From Porphyromonas pogonae (GTDB lineage: Bacteria > Bacteroidota > Bacteroidia > Bacteroidales > Porphyromonadaceae): 64,000 nt of DNA. This document shows positions 54,053 through 62,634 of this stretch, in pieces. Below the pieces are notes generated by a model, which saw only the letters and a program-made list of their open reading frames with translations, was not told the origin of the DNA and ran no database searches. The stretch covers positions 992,001 to 1,056,000 of the forward strand of contig NZ_CP143258.1 in NCBI RefSeq assembly GCF_036320655.1. Reading direction: 5' to 3'. The position numbers were made by a program, and so were the translations under genes. The stretch's first letter is position 1, and each line of letters opens with the position of its first letter.

Positions 54053-55054
54053 TTACAAGTTCGGATTTACTGTTTTCCAGTCTTCTACTGCAGGTATTAC
54101 ACCCATTCCAATTACTTCATCACGCATTTTTACAAGGTGATTGTAGCTTGTCTGTAATGCAGCTTTTTCTTCTGCTGTTCCGTTGATTTCTTTGCTGTAT
54201 GAAACACCGTCTTTATTGATTGTAGTCTCCATACCCATCATGATATTTTCCATGCTGGGGATATTTACGAAGCAACCTGCAGGCCAACGGAAAGCTTCAC
54301 CACCCATAGCCGCTCTGATCATTTCTATAGATACATATGCAGGGCTTTGGAATGAAGAACGTCCACGAAGTTTGATGATATTTGCACCACCTTTTGTTAC
54401 ACGTTGTTTGAGATCTTCCCATTGTTCATTAGTAAGCTTATCTGTTCCGATAAGTTCGCTCAGTGGAGTACCATCGACTTTAGCAGTGCTTGCAAATACA
54501 GCCATAGCTTCTCCATGTCCACCATATGTACGGGCGCCTGTTACTTGGCTTTGTTTTACGCCGAAGTGTTTTGCAAGCTCGCTTTGCAAACGCGTACTGT
54601 CAAGAGCTGCAAGAGTAGTAACCTGAGAAGGTTTGAGACCTGAGTGGATCAAAGTAACCAGGCCTGTAATATCAGCGGGGTTGAAGATGATCACAACATG
54701 TTTTACATCCGGGCAATAAGCTTTGATGTCTTTGCCCAGTTGAGCAGCGATTTCAGCGTTACCTTTAAGAAGGTCTTCGCGTGTCATACCGTCTTTACGG
54801 GGTGCACCACCTGAGGAAACGATGTATTTAGCTCCTGTAAGGGCCTCTTTCATATCAGAAGTAAATGTTAGGTTCAGGCCTTCAAATCCGCAATGACGGA
54901 TTTCTTCTGCCACACCTTCAAGACCTACTGCAAAGGGATCATAAAGACAAATATTCGGGGTAAGGTTCATCATAGCAGCTGTCTGTGCCATGTTTGAGCC
55001 GATCATACCTGCTGCACCTACTATAGTGAGCTTTTCTTCTGTCAGGAAACTCAT
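54053..55054 (-). CDS. mdh: Malate dehydrogenase
   Basis: 333-aa NAD-dependent malate dehydrogenase. The dinucleotide loop is IVGAAGMIGSN (residues 11-21); the substrate site shows GGAPRKDGMTR (about 82-92) and the catalytic His lies in ARTYGGHGEAM near 180. Acts in the TCA/fumarate-branch metabolism. Encoded alone on the minus strand. Confidence 0.94.
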   Translation of the reverse strand: MSFLTEEKLTIVGAAGMIGSNMAQTAAMMNLTPNICLYDPFAVGLEGVAEEIRHCGFEGLNLTFTSDMKEALTGAKYIVSSGGAPRKDGMTREDLLKGNAEIAAQLGKDIKAYCPDVKHVVIIFNPADITGLVTLIHSGLKPSQVTTLAALDSTRLQSELAKHFGVKQSQVTGARTYGGHGEAMAVFASTAKVDGTPLSELIGTDKLTNEQWEDLKQRVTKGGANIIKLRGRSSFQSPAYVSIEMIRAAMGGEAFRWPAGCFVNIPSMENIMMGMETTINKDGVSYSKEINGTAEEKAALQTSYNHLVKMRDEVIGMGVIPAVEDWKTVNPNL

Positions 55055-55490
55055 AATACTATTTATTAAATGTGTTACAAAATATCTTATTAACTAAGAT
55101 GGATATAAAGTCTGTATTGTGAATGATTTTTCGTTCAAACAAATATACACTTTTTTCTTCAATTAATGTATTTAGCTAAGTTGAAAAAGATATTCCTTCC
55201 TATCTCTTTTCTTTTCATTATTATCGGTTTATGAATTTTAAACTTTTTTGACTCTATTTTATCCTCTTTTTTTATTTAAAATTCATTAAATCTTCTCTAA
55301 AGGGCTTCAGCACTTAAAATAAAATGCTTTTCAATTTGGATAGATAGAAAAAATTATTACTTTTGAACAGAAGTTTTACAAACTAATTGATTTGTTATTA
55401 CATAGGAAATAATTGCCTTTTAGGCATTTTGGTAGAATAGATTTGGATTATTTAACAATTTTAAATGTTTAATATTAATAGAGTTTAATT
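55055..55490. other. AT-rich divergent region upstream of mdh and hup
   Basis: 436 bp without a gene. It contains the hup promoter (55335-55365) and two isolated TARYTA palindromes (55091-55096 and 55173-55178), not spaced by 22 bp. No other element is seen. Confidence 0.5.
55335..55365 (+). promoter_or_regulatory. Promoter of hup
   Basis: TTTG (55335-55338) and TACTTTTG (55358-55365) with a 19-bp spacer: an exact match to the Bacteroidota consensus. The leader would be ~120 nt. Confidence 0.75.
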
Positions 55491-55757
55491 ATGAACAAAG
55501 CAGAATTTATCTCAGAAGTGGCTATGAAAGCCGGTATGACTAAAGCCGATGCTCAAAGAGCAATCAACGCATTTACTGAAGTAGTCGGTGAGCAAATGAA
55601 AGCAGGTGAAAAAGTAACTTTGCTAGGTTTCGGTACTTTCTCAGTAACCGAAAAATCAGCTCGCAAAGGTATAAACCCCAAAACTAAAGCTGTAATCACT
55701 ATTCCTGCACGTAAAGCTGTGAAATTTAAAGCAGGTTCTGCTCTTGATATGAAATAA
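55491..55757 (+). CDS. hup: HU-type DNA-binding protein
   Basis: 88 aa. The HU/IHF fold begins [22 protein letters not shown]; the beta arm carries [20 protein letters not shown] and ends [10 protein letters not shown]. The R-x-G-x-NP arm-tip motif is present. A nucleoid protein, expressed from its own strong promoter with a shared downstream terminator. Confidence 0.95.
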   Translation: MNKAEFISEVAMKAGMTKADAQRAINAFTEVVGEQMKAGEKVTLLGFGTFSVTEKSARKGINPKTKAVITIPARKAVKFKAGSALDMK

Positions 55758-55910
55758 TCATTTGTTATAATTATTTCAATGCTAAAAATAGGGATTGGCC
55801 GTTCTAGGTCAACTCTTATATGAACCTTCTAAATACATCTTTTCTTTCATATTCGATGAGCTTAAGTGTATGAAGGATTAAAATTGTAGTTGTTAGGTTC
55901 ATGATAGACA

Positions 55911-55948
55911 AAAAAAATCCTCAGAGTTGTTTACTCCGAGGATTTTTT
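55911..55948. terminator. Bidirectional terminator between hup and the peptidase gene
   Basis: AATCCTC-(A)-GAG pairs with CTC-(C)-GAGGATT, flanked by A7 on the left and T6 on the right, so it can end transcripts from both sides. Confidence 0.85.
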
Positions 55949-55979
55949 CCTTTCAGACGAAAATGTTTTATCAATCCGT

Positions 55980-57380
55980 TTAGTTTTCAGGCATAAACAT
56001 GGGATCCCATGCCGGCAGTCGTATAGGTTTAGTTCCCATCACCTCTTTTACTTTATCCGTAATGTATTTCTTGTCTACTACAAGTCTGAAGGTATAAGCA
56101 TCAAACCAACGATCGGTCATAATGAGATGCCCCTTAAAACCGTTTGCGGCTCCCCAGCTATTTTCTACTTTCCACTTGATGGCTTTGCCATTGGCATCAA
56201 GATCTACTGCCATAAGGGTCATGGCGTGGCTGGAACCGCTATCATAAGTTTGTATGCGTTCCTTTTTGTTCATGTCCAGTTTGATGCCGAGCAAGGACTG
56301 ATAGTCAAAGTTGTCCAAATCAAGATATCCTTTCTTCCGATCCAACTCTTTACCCACATCGCAAGAATAATACATCATTGTGCTGTCTTTTATTGATGCT
56401 ATTGCCATTCCTTTGATATCTTCCATAGGCAGGTTTACGTATGTCCAGTTTTTCCCGTCATAGCTATGCCTGTCATAGTCTATTTCATATAGCTTGTAGT
56501 AGTCTCTGGATGGGTCATTCATGAGCATTACATAATTGTTGCGAAGATCTCTACCCACAAACTTTTGGTAAAAACTCTGTGGCGTGTATGTCTCAGTCGA
56601 TATTGCTTTGCCGTTAGCATCTTTGAGTGTCCAGCTAAACTCTCTCGGTGGCACTCCCAGATTCATTACCAGTATGCGGTATACATCCTTTAGTACAGAT
56701 ACTTTTTCAGCTTCCAGTTTTTGCATCGAAGTTCCCTTCGCTGCATGCTCACGTATACGTATACCGCCTTGACGCAATACTTTGGCAAGAATCGATGACA
56801 TAACAGCCGTACTGTTGCTAGAAGTGGTTTCGGGCATTATTTCCGCCGGTACTACACCGTACTTCATTAAATTTTCTGATACTCCGGTAAACTGGCCACC
56901 ATCACCTATAGGATTCTTGAATAACCATTCCACCATTTTGTCATTTATTGCCTTGTCTCGTGTATCTATTATGCCCTGTAAAAAGAGATTTGCTTTTTCG
57001 AGCTGATCCCAAAAGAAAGAATAGTTATGGGAAAAGAAAAATTGTCCCATATTGTTTTGGGTGATCATGTGTGATCTTAGCACATTCAAGCCGGTAAAAA
57101 GCCAGCACCTTCCGCTGTTGTGCTGATCCGTAATCCCTTTACCTTTGACCTCGTTACTGAAATGATCTTCGATGTCATAGCTTTTGTCCGTGTTTTTTAC
57201 CAAGTCTTTCATGCCGGTATTGATTACCGCATTTCTCAAAGCCTTGTCTGTTGGTGAGTTTTTGTACGAGCCTCGGATTTCTTTGAGCATCTCGGGAGTC
57301 AGCGCTCCCTTTTGTGCCCAAGAGTTTATGGACGCAAGGCTGCAAATAGCCAAGGATGCAATCAGGAGTTTCTTTTTCAT
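55980..57380 (-). CDS. Exported bleomycin-hydrolase-like cysteine peptidase (C1B)
   Basis: 466-aa papain-clan aminopeptidase. The signal peptide (MKKKLLIASLAICSLASINS) means it is secreted, unlike the cytosolic PepC enzymes. Catalytic residues are visible: the oxyanion Gln and Cys in DQHNSGRCWLF (about residues 84-94), His in SSHAMTLMAVD and Asn in VENSWGAANG. It lies 33 bp upstream on the same strand of rdgB's end (rdgB is transcribed first). Probably a periplasmic or surface peptidase used in peptide nutrition. Confidence 0.92.
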   Translation of the reverse strand: MKKKLLIASLAICSLASINSWAQKGALTPEMLKEIRGSYKNSPTDKALRNAVINTGMKDLVKNTDKSYDIEDHFSNEVKGKGITDQHNSGRCWLFTGLNVLRSHMITQNNMGQFFFSHNYSFFWDQLEKANLFLQGIIDTRDKAINDKMVEWLFKNPIGDGGQFTGVSENLMKYGVVPAEIMPETTSSNSTAVMSSILAKVLRQGGIRIREHAAKGTSMQKLEAEKVSVLKDVYRILVMNLGVPPREFSWTLKDANGKAISTETYTPQSFYQKFVGRDLRNNYVMLMNDPSRDYYKLYEIDYDRHSYDGKNWTYVNLPMEDIKGMAIASIKDSTMMYYSCDVGKELDRKKGYLDLDNFDYQSLLGIKLDMNKKERIQTYDSGSSHAMTLMAVDLDANGKAIKWKVENSWGAANGFKGHLIMTDRWFDAYTFRLVVDKKYITDKVKEVMGTKPIRLPAWDPMFMPEN

Positions 57381-57413
57381 TCTTTCTCTGTTTTTATTAT
57401 TAATAGTATAGAT

Positions 57414-58004
57414 TTAAAGTTTATTCCTTTTATGTAGATAGTCTATAAGTTTTGCCACAGCCTTGCCACGGTGACTCATTGAATTCTTTTCGTCCTCGTC
57501 CATTTCAGCAAAGGTAATATTGTATCCTTCCGGTATAAATACGGGGTCATACCCAAATCCGTCCGAGCCGCTTTTCTTTTCGGCAATCGAGCCTTGCACA
57601 TCCCCTCGAAACAGATGTTTACCATCTTCGTCTATCAAAGCTATTACAGTGCTAAAAATAGCTTTTCTGGGTGTTGGAATTCCTTCCAATTCTTTCAAGA
57701 GTTTTCTGATATTGTCTTCGGGTTTGCAATCTTCGCCAGCATATCGGGCTGTATAAACTCCCGGTGCACCCCCCAAGGCTTCTACTGCAAGCCCCGTATC
57801 ATCTGCAAAGCAATAATGCCCGTATTTGTCATAAACAAAATCAATCTTTTGTAAAGCATTGCCTTCGAGAGTTTCTTCCGTCTCGGGAATCTCTTCATTA
57901 CAATTAATATCTTCCAGACTGAGTATTTCAATTTTATCCCCCAGCATTGCTTTTATCTCATGTAGTTTATGCCGGTTATTAGTCGCAAAAACGAGTTTTT
58001 CCAT
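57414..58004 (-). CDS. rdgB: Non-canonical purine NTP pyrophosphatase (RdgB/HAM1)
   Basis: 196-aa house-cleaning enzyme that hydrolyses dITP, XTP and related nucleotides. The family start is [17 protein letters not shown]; the catalytic region has [25 protein letters not shown]; and the C terminus has [16 protein letters not shown] and SHRGKAV. Cytosolic. Upstream on the minus strand of the peptidase gene (33 bp apart). Confidence 0.95.
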   Translation of the reverse strand: MEKLVFATNNRHKLHEIKAMLGDKIEILSLEDINCNEEIPETEETLEGNALQKIDFVYDKYGHYCFADDTGLAVEALGGAPGVYTARYAGEDCKPEDNIRKLLKELEGIPTPRKAIFSTVIALIDEDGKHLFRGDVQGSIAEKKSGSDGFGYDPVFIPEGYNITFAEMDEDEKNSMSHRGKAVAKLIDYLHKRNKL

Positions 58005-58095
58005 TAACTTTGTTTATATCATTAAATTCATTATAAGAGCTTTTATGGTAAAAAATATTACCATGCTTGCATAAAACAAAATTAGCTAATATTTT

Positions 58096-58464
58096 ATGGA
58101 TATTGAGCAATTGAGAGAGGCTTGTATCTCTTTGCCCCATGTAGAGGAGACTTTTCCTTTTGATGAGGTTACTTTGGTGTTTAAGGTGGGTGGGAAAATG
58201 TTTGCTCTCACACCGCTCGATACCCCCGAACACTCTGTTTCTCTCAAGTGTGATCCGGACTATGCCCTTGAGCTTAGAGACCGTTATGAAAGTGTGCGAT
58301 CTGCTTTCCATATGAACAAGAAGCACTGGAATAATATTATATTGAATGGAGATGTCCCTGATAAACTACTCTTAGAGCTTATCCGACACTCATATGATAG
58401 AGTAGTGGAGGGACTTACACGCAAAGAAAAAGAAAAAATCAAATCTAAATCACCTGAGGTATGA
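58096..58464 (+). CDS. MmcQ/YjbR family protein
   Basis: 122 aa of the MmcQ/YjbR (DUF419) family, proposed to bind DNA. The fold shows CISLPHVEETFPFDEVTLVFKVGGKMFAL and NKKHWNNIILNGDVPDKLLLELIRHSY. No catalytic motif is known. It overlaps birA by 4 bp and may be translated with it. Confidence 0.85.
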   Translation: MDIEQLREACISLPHVEETFPFDEVTLVFKVGGKMFALTPLDTPEHSVSLKCDPDYALELRDRYESVRSAFHMNKKHWNNIILNGDVPDKLLLELIRHSYDRVVEGLTRKEKEKIKSKSPEV

Positions 58465-59225
58465 AGACATTCACAAACTTTACGCTTCTTGACGAAGTAA
58501 ACAGTACCAATAATTATCTGGCAGACATGTTGCAAAAACAGCCGGATCTACCCGAACTACACGGTGTTTTTACGCGTTGCCAAACATCCGGTAGAGGCCA
58601 AAGAGGTAACTCATGGTATTCTACTCCCGGACAGAATGTAACTTTCTCAATACTTTTACGTCCTCAGTTCCTTGAAGTAGATGAGCAGTTTGCAGTATCT
58701 GAGTTGGCAGCAATCTGTGTAGCTCGTGCCATAGCTTACTTCCTTTCCGAAGAACAGCGGGAGATCCTTACCATAAAATGGCCTAATGATATTTTCTATG
58801 GTGAAAAGAAGATAGCGGGCATACTCATAGAGCATAGCATTACGGGCAATATTATAGACTACTCCATAGTGGGTATGGGTATCAATATTAATGAAAATAA
58901 TTTCCCGTCTGATTTGCCCAATCCTATTGCTCTTAAAGACATTATAGGCCGAGAAGTTGTATTGAAAGAGTTTATGGAGGTGCTTTTACAAGAGTTTCAG
59001 GATCAGTACCGTTATATCAAAAAAGGGAGGAAGGTGGAGCTTCATGAGCGTTTTCTGAAACACATGTATCGCAATGACGGACAGTTCCATCTTTTTCATG
59101 ATGCTTATCAATCATTTGAAGCTCGGATCAAAGGAGTAGAACCCAATGGTTGCCTTGTCCTTGAAAAAAGAGACGGAACCGAGCAGACTTTTGCTTTCAA
59201 AGAAATCGTTTTTGATGGTTACTAA
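58461..59225 (+). CDS. birA: Biotin--[biotin carboxyl-carrier protein] ligase
   Basis: 254-aa ligase that attaches biotin to the carrier proteins of acetyl-CoA carboxylase and related enzymes. The ATP/biotin motif is SGRGQRGNSWYS near residue 44, KWPNDIFYGEKKIAGILIE near 108-126, and GMGININ near 143. There is no N-terminal helix-turn-helix, so it is a group I enzyme without repressor function. It overlaps the next methyltransferase by 11 bp. Confidence 0.93.
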   Translation: MKTFTNFTLLDEVNSTNNYLADMLQKQPDLPELHGVFTRCQTSGRGQRGNSWYSTPGQNVTFSILLRPQFLEVDEQFAVSELAAICVARAIAYFLSEEQREILTIKWPNDIFYGEKKIAGILIEHSITGNIIDYSIVGMGININENNFPSDLPNPIALKDIIGREVVLKEFMEVLLQEFQDQYRYIKKGRKVELHERFLKHMYRNDGQFHLFHDAYQSFEARIKGVEPNGCLVLEKRDGTEQTFAFKEIVFDGY

Positions 59226-60003
59226 ATCGGACATTAAATGGATCAAAGGTCTTCAGACCAAAAAGCATGATCGTTTAGAACAAAGGCTCTTTGTAGCCGA
59301 AGGGCCTAAGCTTATAACTGAAATGATATGTGCTTATCACTGCGCATTGCTCATAGGTACCTCCTCGACCCTGCAAGGATTTAATAAAAAGGCTGTTGAA
59401 CGGGTCGAGGAAGTTCCCGATGCATTTGATTTTACCCGCATTAGTAGTCAGAAGTCTCCACAGCCTCTATTGGCAGTGTTCCGTTTGCCCGATCAAGGCG
59501 AGACTTCGGAGCTTTTTCCTTGGAGAGGTGTAGCCTTATTTCTTGATGGCGTACAAGATCCCGGCAATATGGGGACTATCATTCGTACAGCTGATTGGTT
59601 TGGTATACGATCTATATATGTTACCCCCGAGACAGCCGATGCTTATTCGCCTAAAGTAATGCAATCTGCCATGGGTGCTTTAGCAAGAGTGGGGGTTTTT
59701 ACTATACGTGAGGCAGATGTGTTTTGGCAATCGATTAGGGATAGAAACATCCCTGTTTTAGGAACTTTTCTGGATGGGAAAAATATTTATTGTGATAATT
59801 TCTTGAATACCCCAGATCACCCTATACTTATCGTAATGGGAAATGAGGGTAACGGTATAACCGCTTGTGTAGAGCAGTATGTTACTCGCAAGATCACGAT
59901 ACCTCCCTTCGAAAACAAAGCACATACCGAGTCACTCAACGTGAGCATAGCTTGTGCCATCGTTCTTTCGGAGGTAAGGCGTCATACATTGAGTCAAAAG
60001 TAG
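59215..60003 (+). CDS. TrmH-family (SpoU/SPOUT) RNA methyltransferase
   Basis: 262-aa RNA ribose 2'-O-methyltransferase. A substrate-binding N domain (KWIKGLQTKKHDRLEQRLFVAEGPKLI) precedes the knotted SPOUT domain: FLDGVQDPGNMGTIIRTADWFG (motif 1), MGNEGNGI (motif 2) and IPPFENKAHTESLNVSIACAIVLSE (motif 3). The ATG at 59215 overlaps birA by 11 bp; an upstream ATG at 59146 would add 23 residues inside birA and is less likely. The target (23S rRNA or tRNA) is not fixed by sequence. Confidence 0.88.
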   Translation: MVTKSDIKWIKGLQTKKHDRLEQRLFVAEGPKLITEMICAYHCALLIGTSSTLQGFNKKAVERVEEVPDAFDFTRISSQKSPQPLLAVFRLPDQGETSELFPWRGVALFLDGVQDPGNMGTIIRTADWFGIRSIYVTPETADAYSPKVMQSAMGALARVGVFTIREADVFWQSIRDRNIPVLGTFLDGKNIYCDNFLNTPDHPILIVMGNEGNGITACVEQYVTRKITIPPFENKAHTESLNVSIACAIVLSEVRRHTLSQK

Positions 60004-60115
60004 AATGTAAGCACCTTTCTTTGATTTTCGTCTGATTGCTTACTCATGGCTTAATACTGCTAAACAGCGTAGCAGAGATTTTTTCCCGAAGAGTAGTACA
60101 ATTATGCACCGGCTC

Positions 60116-60147
60116 TTGACAAAGGGGGGTGTGATGTTGTATCTTTG
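60116..60147 (+). promoter_or_regulatory. Cassette D promoter
   Basis: TTGACAAAGG at 60116 and TATCTTTG at 60140-60147, 21 bp after the TTG. Transcription would start near 60154. Confidence 0.75.
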
Positions 60148-60176
60148 TGAGAAAAGATAATACAAATCGAAAGACT

Positions 60177-60305
60177 ATGAATGCTCTGAAAAATGAAATA
60201 TTCCACACTATACTCTGTGGTGAGAAGCACCTTTCTGTGTCTGTTACAACGAGGCAGTATAAGTCCCGGAACTTACATTTTGTCAAAATCAGACTCGCAC
60301 CGTAA
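60177..60305 (+). CDS. Possible 42-aa protein of cassette D
   Basis: ATG 60177 opens 42 codons (MNALKNEIFHTILCGEKHLS start), about 23 bp after the expected transcription start and within the terminated transcript. Not hydrophobic, unlike the ORFs of cassettes B and C. Short and unsupported by any family, so it may be noncoding. Confidence 0.3.
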   Translation: MNALKNEIFHTILCGEKHLSVSVTTRQYKSRNLHFVKIRLAP

Positions 60306-60352
60306 AATATCAAATTGTCAGAATGTAGGAAATATCTATTAAAATCATGAAC

Positions 60353-60396
60353 AAAAGCCGTATAGAGGATATTTGATCCTCTATACGGCTTTTTTA
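60353..60396 (+). terminator. Terminator of cassette D transcript
   Basis: A perfect 18-bp stem (60353-60370 with 60376-60393) with a 5-nt loop, ending in TTTTTTATT. It is 23 bp before array D. Confidence 0.95.
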
Positions 60397-60418
60397 TTGA
60401 TGCGCTGTAATGTGAGTT

Positions 60419-60540
60419 TTTCTTAGTTACGTTTCATTATTTTTCTAACTATATGATGATATTTTTCTAACTACGTCATTCCGGTTTCTCAGTTACAAAA
60501 ATAATGAAACGTAACTAAGAAAATAATGCCGCTTAGTTAC
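60419..60540. repeat. 22-bp pitch palindrome array D (6 units), internally mirrored
   Basis: Units start at 60419, 60441, 60463, 60485, 60507 and 60529, exactly 22 bp apart. Cores are CTTAGTTAC or TCTAACTA variants, sharing TARYTA or CAGTTA with arrays A-C but without the TTTT/AAAA flanks. The first unit and its right flank (60418-60444) are repeated in inverted form at 60497-60523, 27 bp without mismatch. Confidence 0.9.
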
Positions 60541-60754
60541 AAAAATATCAAGAGGGTTTTTAGTCCACTTCTCATTGTCTTAAAGATTTTATTTGGTGGT
60601 AATATGTGTCATTTGGATTTGTTTTGGCGGTGTTATGTATCTATTTGGTATTTTGTAAATATGGACTAAGGGGGGGGATAAAGCAAAATGAAACCAACCT
60701 ATTGGTTTGGTTTATCTGCTACAAGCTCGGTTTAGGTAGTATTTATTGCTTATT

Positions 60755-60941
60755 GAGACTGTTGCAAAAGTCAACAGTCTTGTGGATTTTGGAGGCAAAG
60801 CCGACAAAAGACACTTTGACCGGGCAGAGAGAGTAAAGTGCAAGGCGCTAAGAGAGAGTGCACAGGGAGTTTACTTCCGGTAAATGACCAAGCGCGAATC
60901 TCGCAAGCAACGAAGCAATTTGCCTGCTATGCAACGGTTTC
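60755..60941. mobile_element. 187-bp MITE, copy 3
   Basis: Same 187-bp length and near-identical sequence as copies 1 and 2; ends GAGACTGTTGC and GCAACGGTTTC. Flanking TTATT at 60750-60754 and 60942-60946 is the 5-bp target duplication. Confidence 0.92.
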
Positions 60942-60944
60942 TTA

Positions 60945-61113
60945 TTATGTTGCTTTTATTGCCTTTGCAATGACGTATTTTCGTACTACTTCATCTCCCA
61001 GTTTGCTGATAGTCTTTTCTGACTTCTTTATCATTACAATATCGTTTAGTCTCGCATCTTTCAGCATTTTTTCTACTTCTTTTGTGCAACTATTAGAAGA
61101 AAGGGTATTAGTG
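60945..61113 (-). pseudogene. Possible C-terminal remnant of a disrupted gene
   Basis: On the minus strand an open frame ending at the TAA at 60945 encodes a protein-like, lysine-rich helix-forming tail (KMLKDARLNDIVMIKK, then SEKTISKLGDEVVRKYVIAK) with no start in a sensible place. The MITE abuts its stop, and the recombinase region lies upstream of it, so it could be the end of a gene cut by integration. No family is recognised. Confidence 0.3.
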
Positions 61114-61219
61114 TGAGGATTGAAGGTAAGTAAATGGAAATGAGAGAGATTTGCATCATATCTCGGTGGTTTGCACAGAGGGGTAAAGTGCAGAAGATGT
61201 GGATTTGTGCAGAAGTTCC

Positions 61220-61377
61220 GTTACCAAATCGTTAGCCCATTCCTCGAATGGTAACGAAGAGGTAGGAGAAGGTAACCGACAGAAGAGTGTTCGGTAACTC
61301 TACTTTCTACTATTACGGTGCTTATGCTTTGTATCACAATGTTTTGCGTAGCTGAAAACGCTTCGGTAACGGGTAAC
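61220..61377. repeat. Cluster of GGTAAC motifs upstream of the recombinases
   Basis: Six GGTAAC/GTTACC hexamers at 61220 (inverted), 61250, 61271, 61293, 61365 and 61372, within 158 bp. Steps of 21 and 22 bp occur in the middle. Such clusters before tyrosine recombinase genes are often arm-type binding sites for the recombinase or its excision factor; here that is inference. Confidence 0.5.
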
Positions 61378-61399
61378 TTTGCCCATAAAAAAGAAGCGT

Positions 61400-62629
61400 A
61401 TGCAAACAGACAAATTCAAGGTGTTGCTCTACCTGAAAAAGAGCGGATTGGACAAGTCGGGACAAGCTCCGATAATGGGGCGTATAACCTACGGGCGAAC
61501 CATCGCCCAATTCAGTTGTAAACTCTCGTGCGACCCGAAGTTGTGGAATGCTCGTGAGAGCAGGTTGAACGGCAAGAGCCGTGAAGCGGTGACAACAAAT
61601 GGCAAGTTGGAACGCTTGCTTCTCTCTGTGCAATCGGCTTATCGAGTTCTTTGTGAGCGAGGGAGTGTCTTTACGGCAACAGACATCAAGGAGCAGTTCC
61701 AAGGAAGTATGCAAAGCCAAACAACCTTTTTGGAACGATACGACCGAATGGTCGAAGAGTTGGAACAAAAGGTGGGCATCGAAATAAAGGCTACGACTAT
61801 GTATAGTTACTATACTATCCGTAAGCATCTGCAAGTCTTTATCGGAGAGAAGTACCATATGGCAGACATTCCTTTTGGACAGATAGAAGAAGATTTCTTG
61901 GAATGCTTGCAACACTACTCGGTCGGAAAACTACGCCATTCGCAAGCCCATTATCGTAAGATGGCATTGGTGGTAAAGAAAGTCTGTCGTTTGGCGTATC
62001 GTGAAGGATTAACAGAACGACAACTGTTTGCGCACGTGGAGATAGAACGAGGAGAGAACAAACAACCTCGGGCTTTGGATAAGGTTTCGTTGGATAAGTT
62101 GCAGGGCTTGACTTTTGATCCGTATGAGGTGGAGTTAGAAACCGCTCGCAATCTCTTCCTCTTCTCCTGTTATACGGGCGTTGCCTATTGCGATATGGTT
62201 GCCCTTAATCGGGAACACCTCTTTACGGACGATGAGGGGGCTTTATGGCTGAAGTTTCGTAGACAGAAGACCAATACCCTTTGCCGTGTGAAACTCCTAT
62301 CCGAAGCGGTGCGTTTGATAGAGCGGTATCAGTCTGATGAACGCAGCACGCTCTTTGCTCCCACTGCCTATTCGGCTTATCTCATTCAACTCAAAGCCCT
62401 GCAACTTCGAGCCGGTATCTCCATTCCCCTTTCGGCACACATTGGTCGCCACACTTTTGCCACCTTGATTACTTTGGAACGAGGCGTTCCCATCGAAACG
62501 GTAAGCCGAATGTTGGGACATAGTAATATCCAAACGACTGAGCGATATGCCCACGTAACCCCGAAGAAGCTCTTCGATGAGTTTGAACGATTTCTCTCTT
62601 TCACTGAAAACCTAACCTTAACCCTGTAA
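61400..62629 (+). CDS. Tyrosine recombinase (integrase), first of a tandem pair
   Basis: 409 aa from ATG 61400. An arm-binding N terminus (KFKVLLYLKKSG) and SAM-like core-binding domain precede the catalytic part: FSCYTGVAYCD takes the place of the block with the first catalytic Arg and has no Arg there; HIGRHTF holds His and the second Arg; LGHSNIQTTERYAHV holds the His/Trp position and nucleophile Tyr. Loss of the first Arg is known in IntDOT-like integrases of Bacteroidales. It is 5 bp upstream of a second recombinase. Confidence 0.9.
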   Translation: MQTDKFKVLLYLKKSGLDKSGQAPIMGRITYGRTIAQFSCKLSCDPKLWNARESRLNGKSREAVTTNGKLERLLLSVQSAYRVLCERGSVFTATDIKEQFQGSMQSQTTFLERYDRMVEELEQKVGIEIKATTMYSYYTIRKHLQVFIGEKYHMADIPFGQIEEDFLECLQHYSVGKLRHSQAHYRKMALVVKKVCRLAYREGLTERQLFAHVEIERGENKQPRALDKVSLDKLQGLTFDPYEVELETARNLFLFSCYTGVAYCDMVALNREHLFTDDEGALWLKFRRQKTNTLCRVKLLSEAVRLIERYQSDERSTLFAPTAYSAYLIQLKALQLRAGISIPLSAHIGRHTFATLITLERGVPIETVSRMLGHSNIQTTERYAHVTPKKLFDEFERFLSFTENLTLTL

Positions 62630-62634
62630 GACCT

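Larger units (their letters stand above)
60004..61399. other. Gene-free stretch with cassette D, MITE 3 and the recombinase upstream region
   Basis: 1396 bp holding the cassette D promoter, short ORF, terminator and array, a MITE (60755-60941), a minus-strand coding remnant (60945-61113) and a cluster of GGTAAC motifs before the recombinase genes. The 60541-60754 part shows nothing I can assign. Confidence 0.6.

Noticed and set aside
55091-55178. TARYTA palindromes upstream of mdh as a sixth array
   Set aside because: Only two sites, 82 bp apart, not a multiple of 22; expected by chance in AT-rich DNA.
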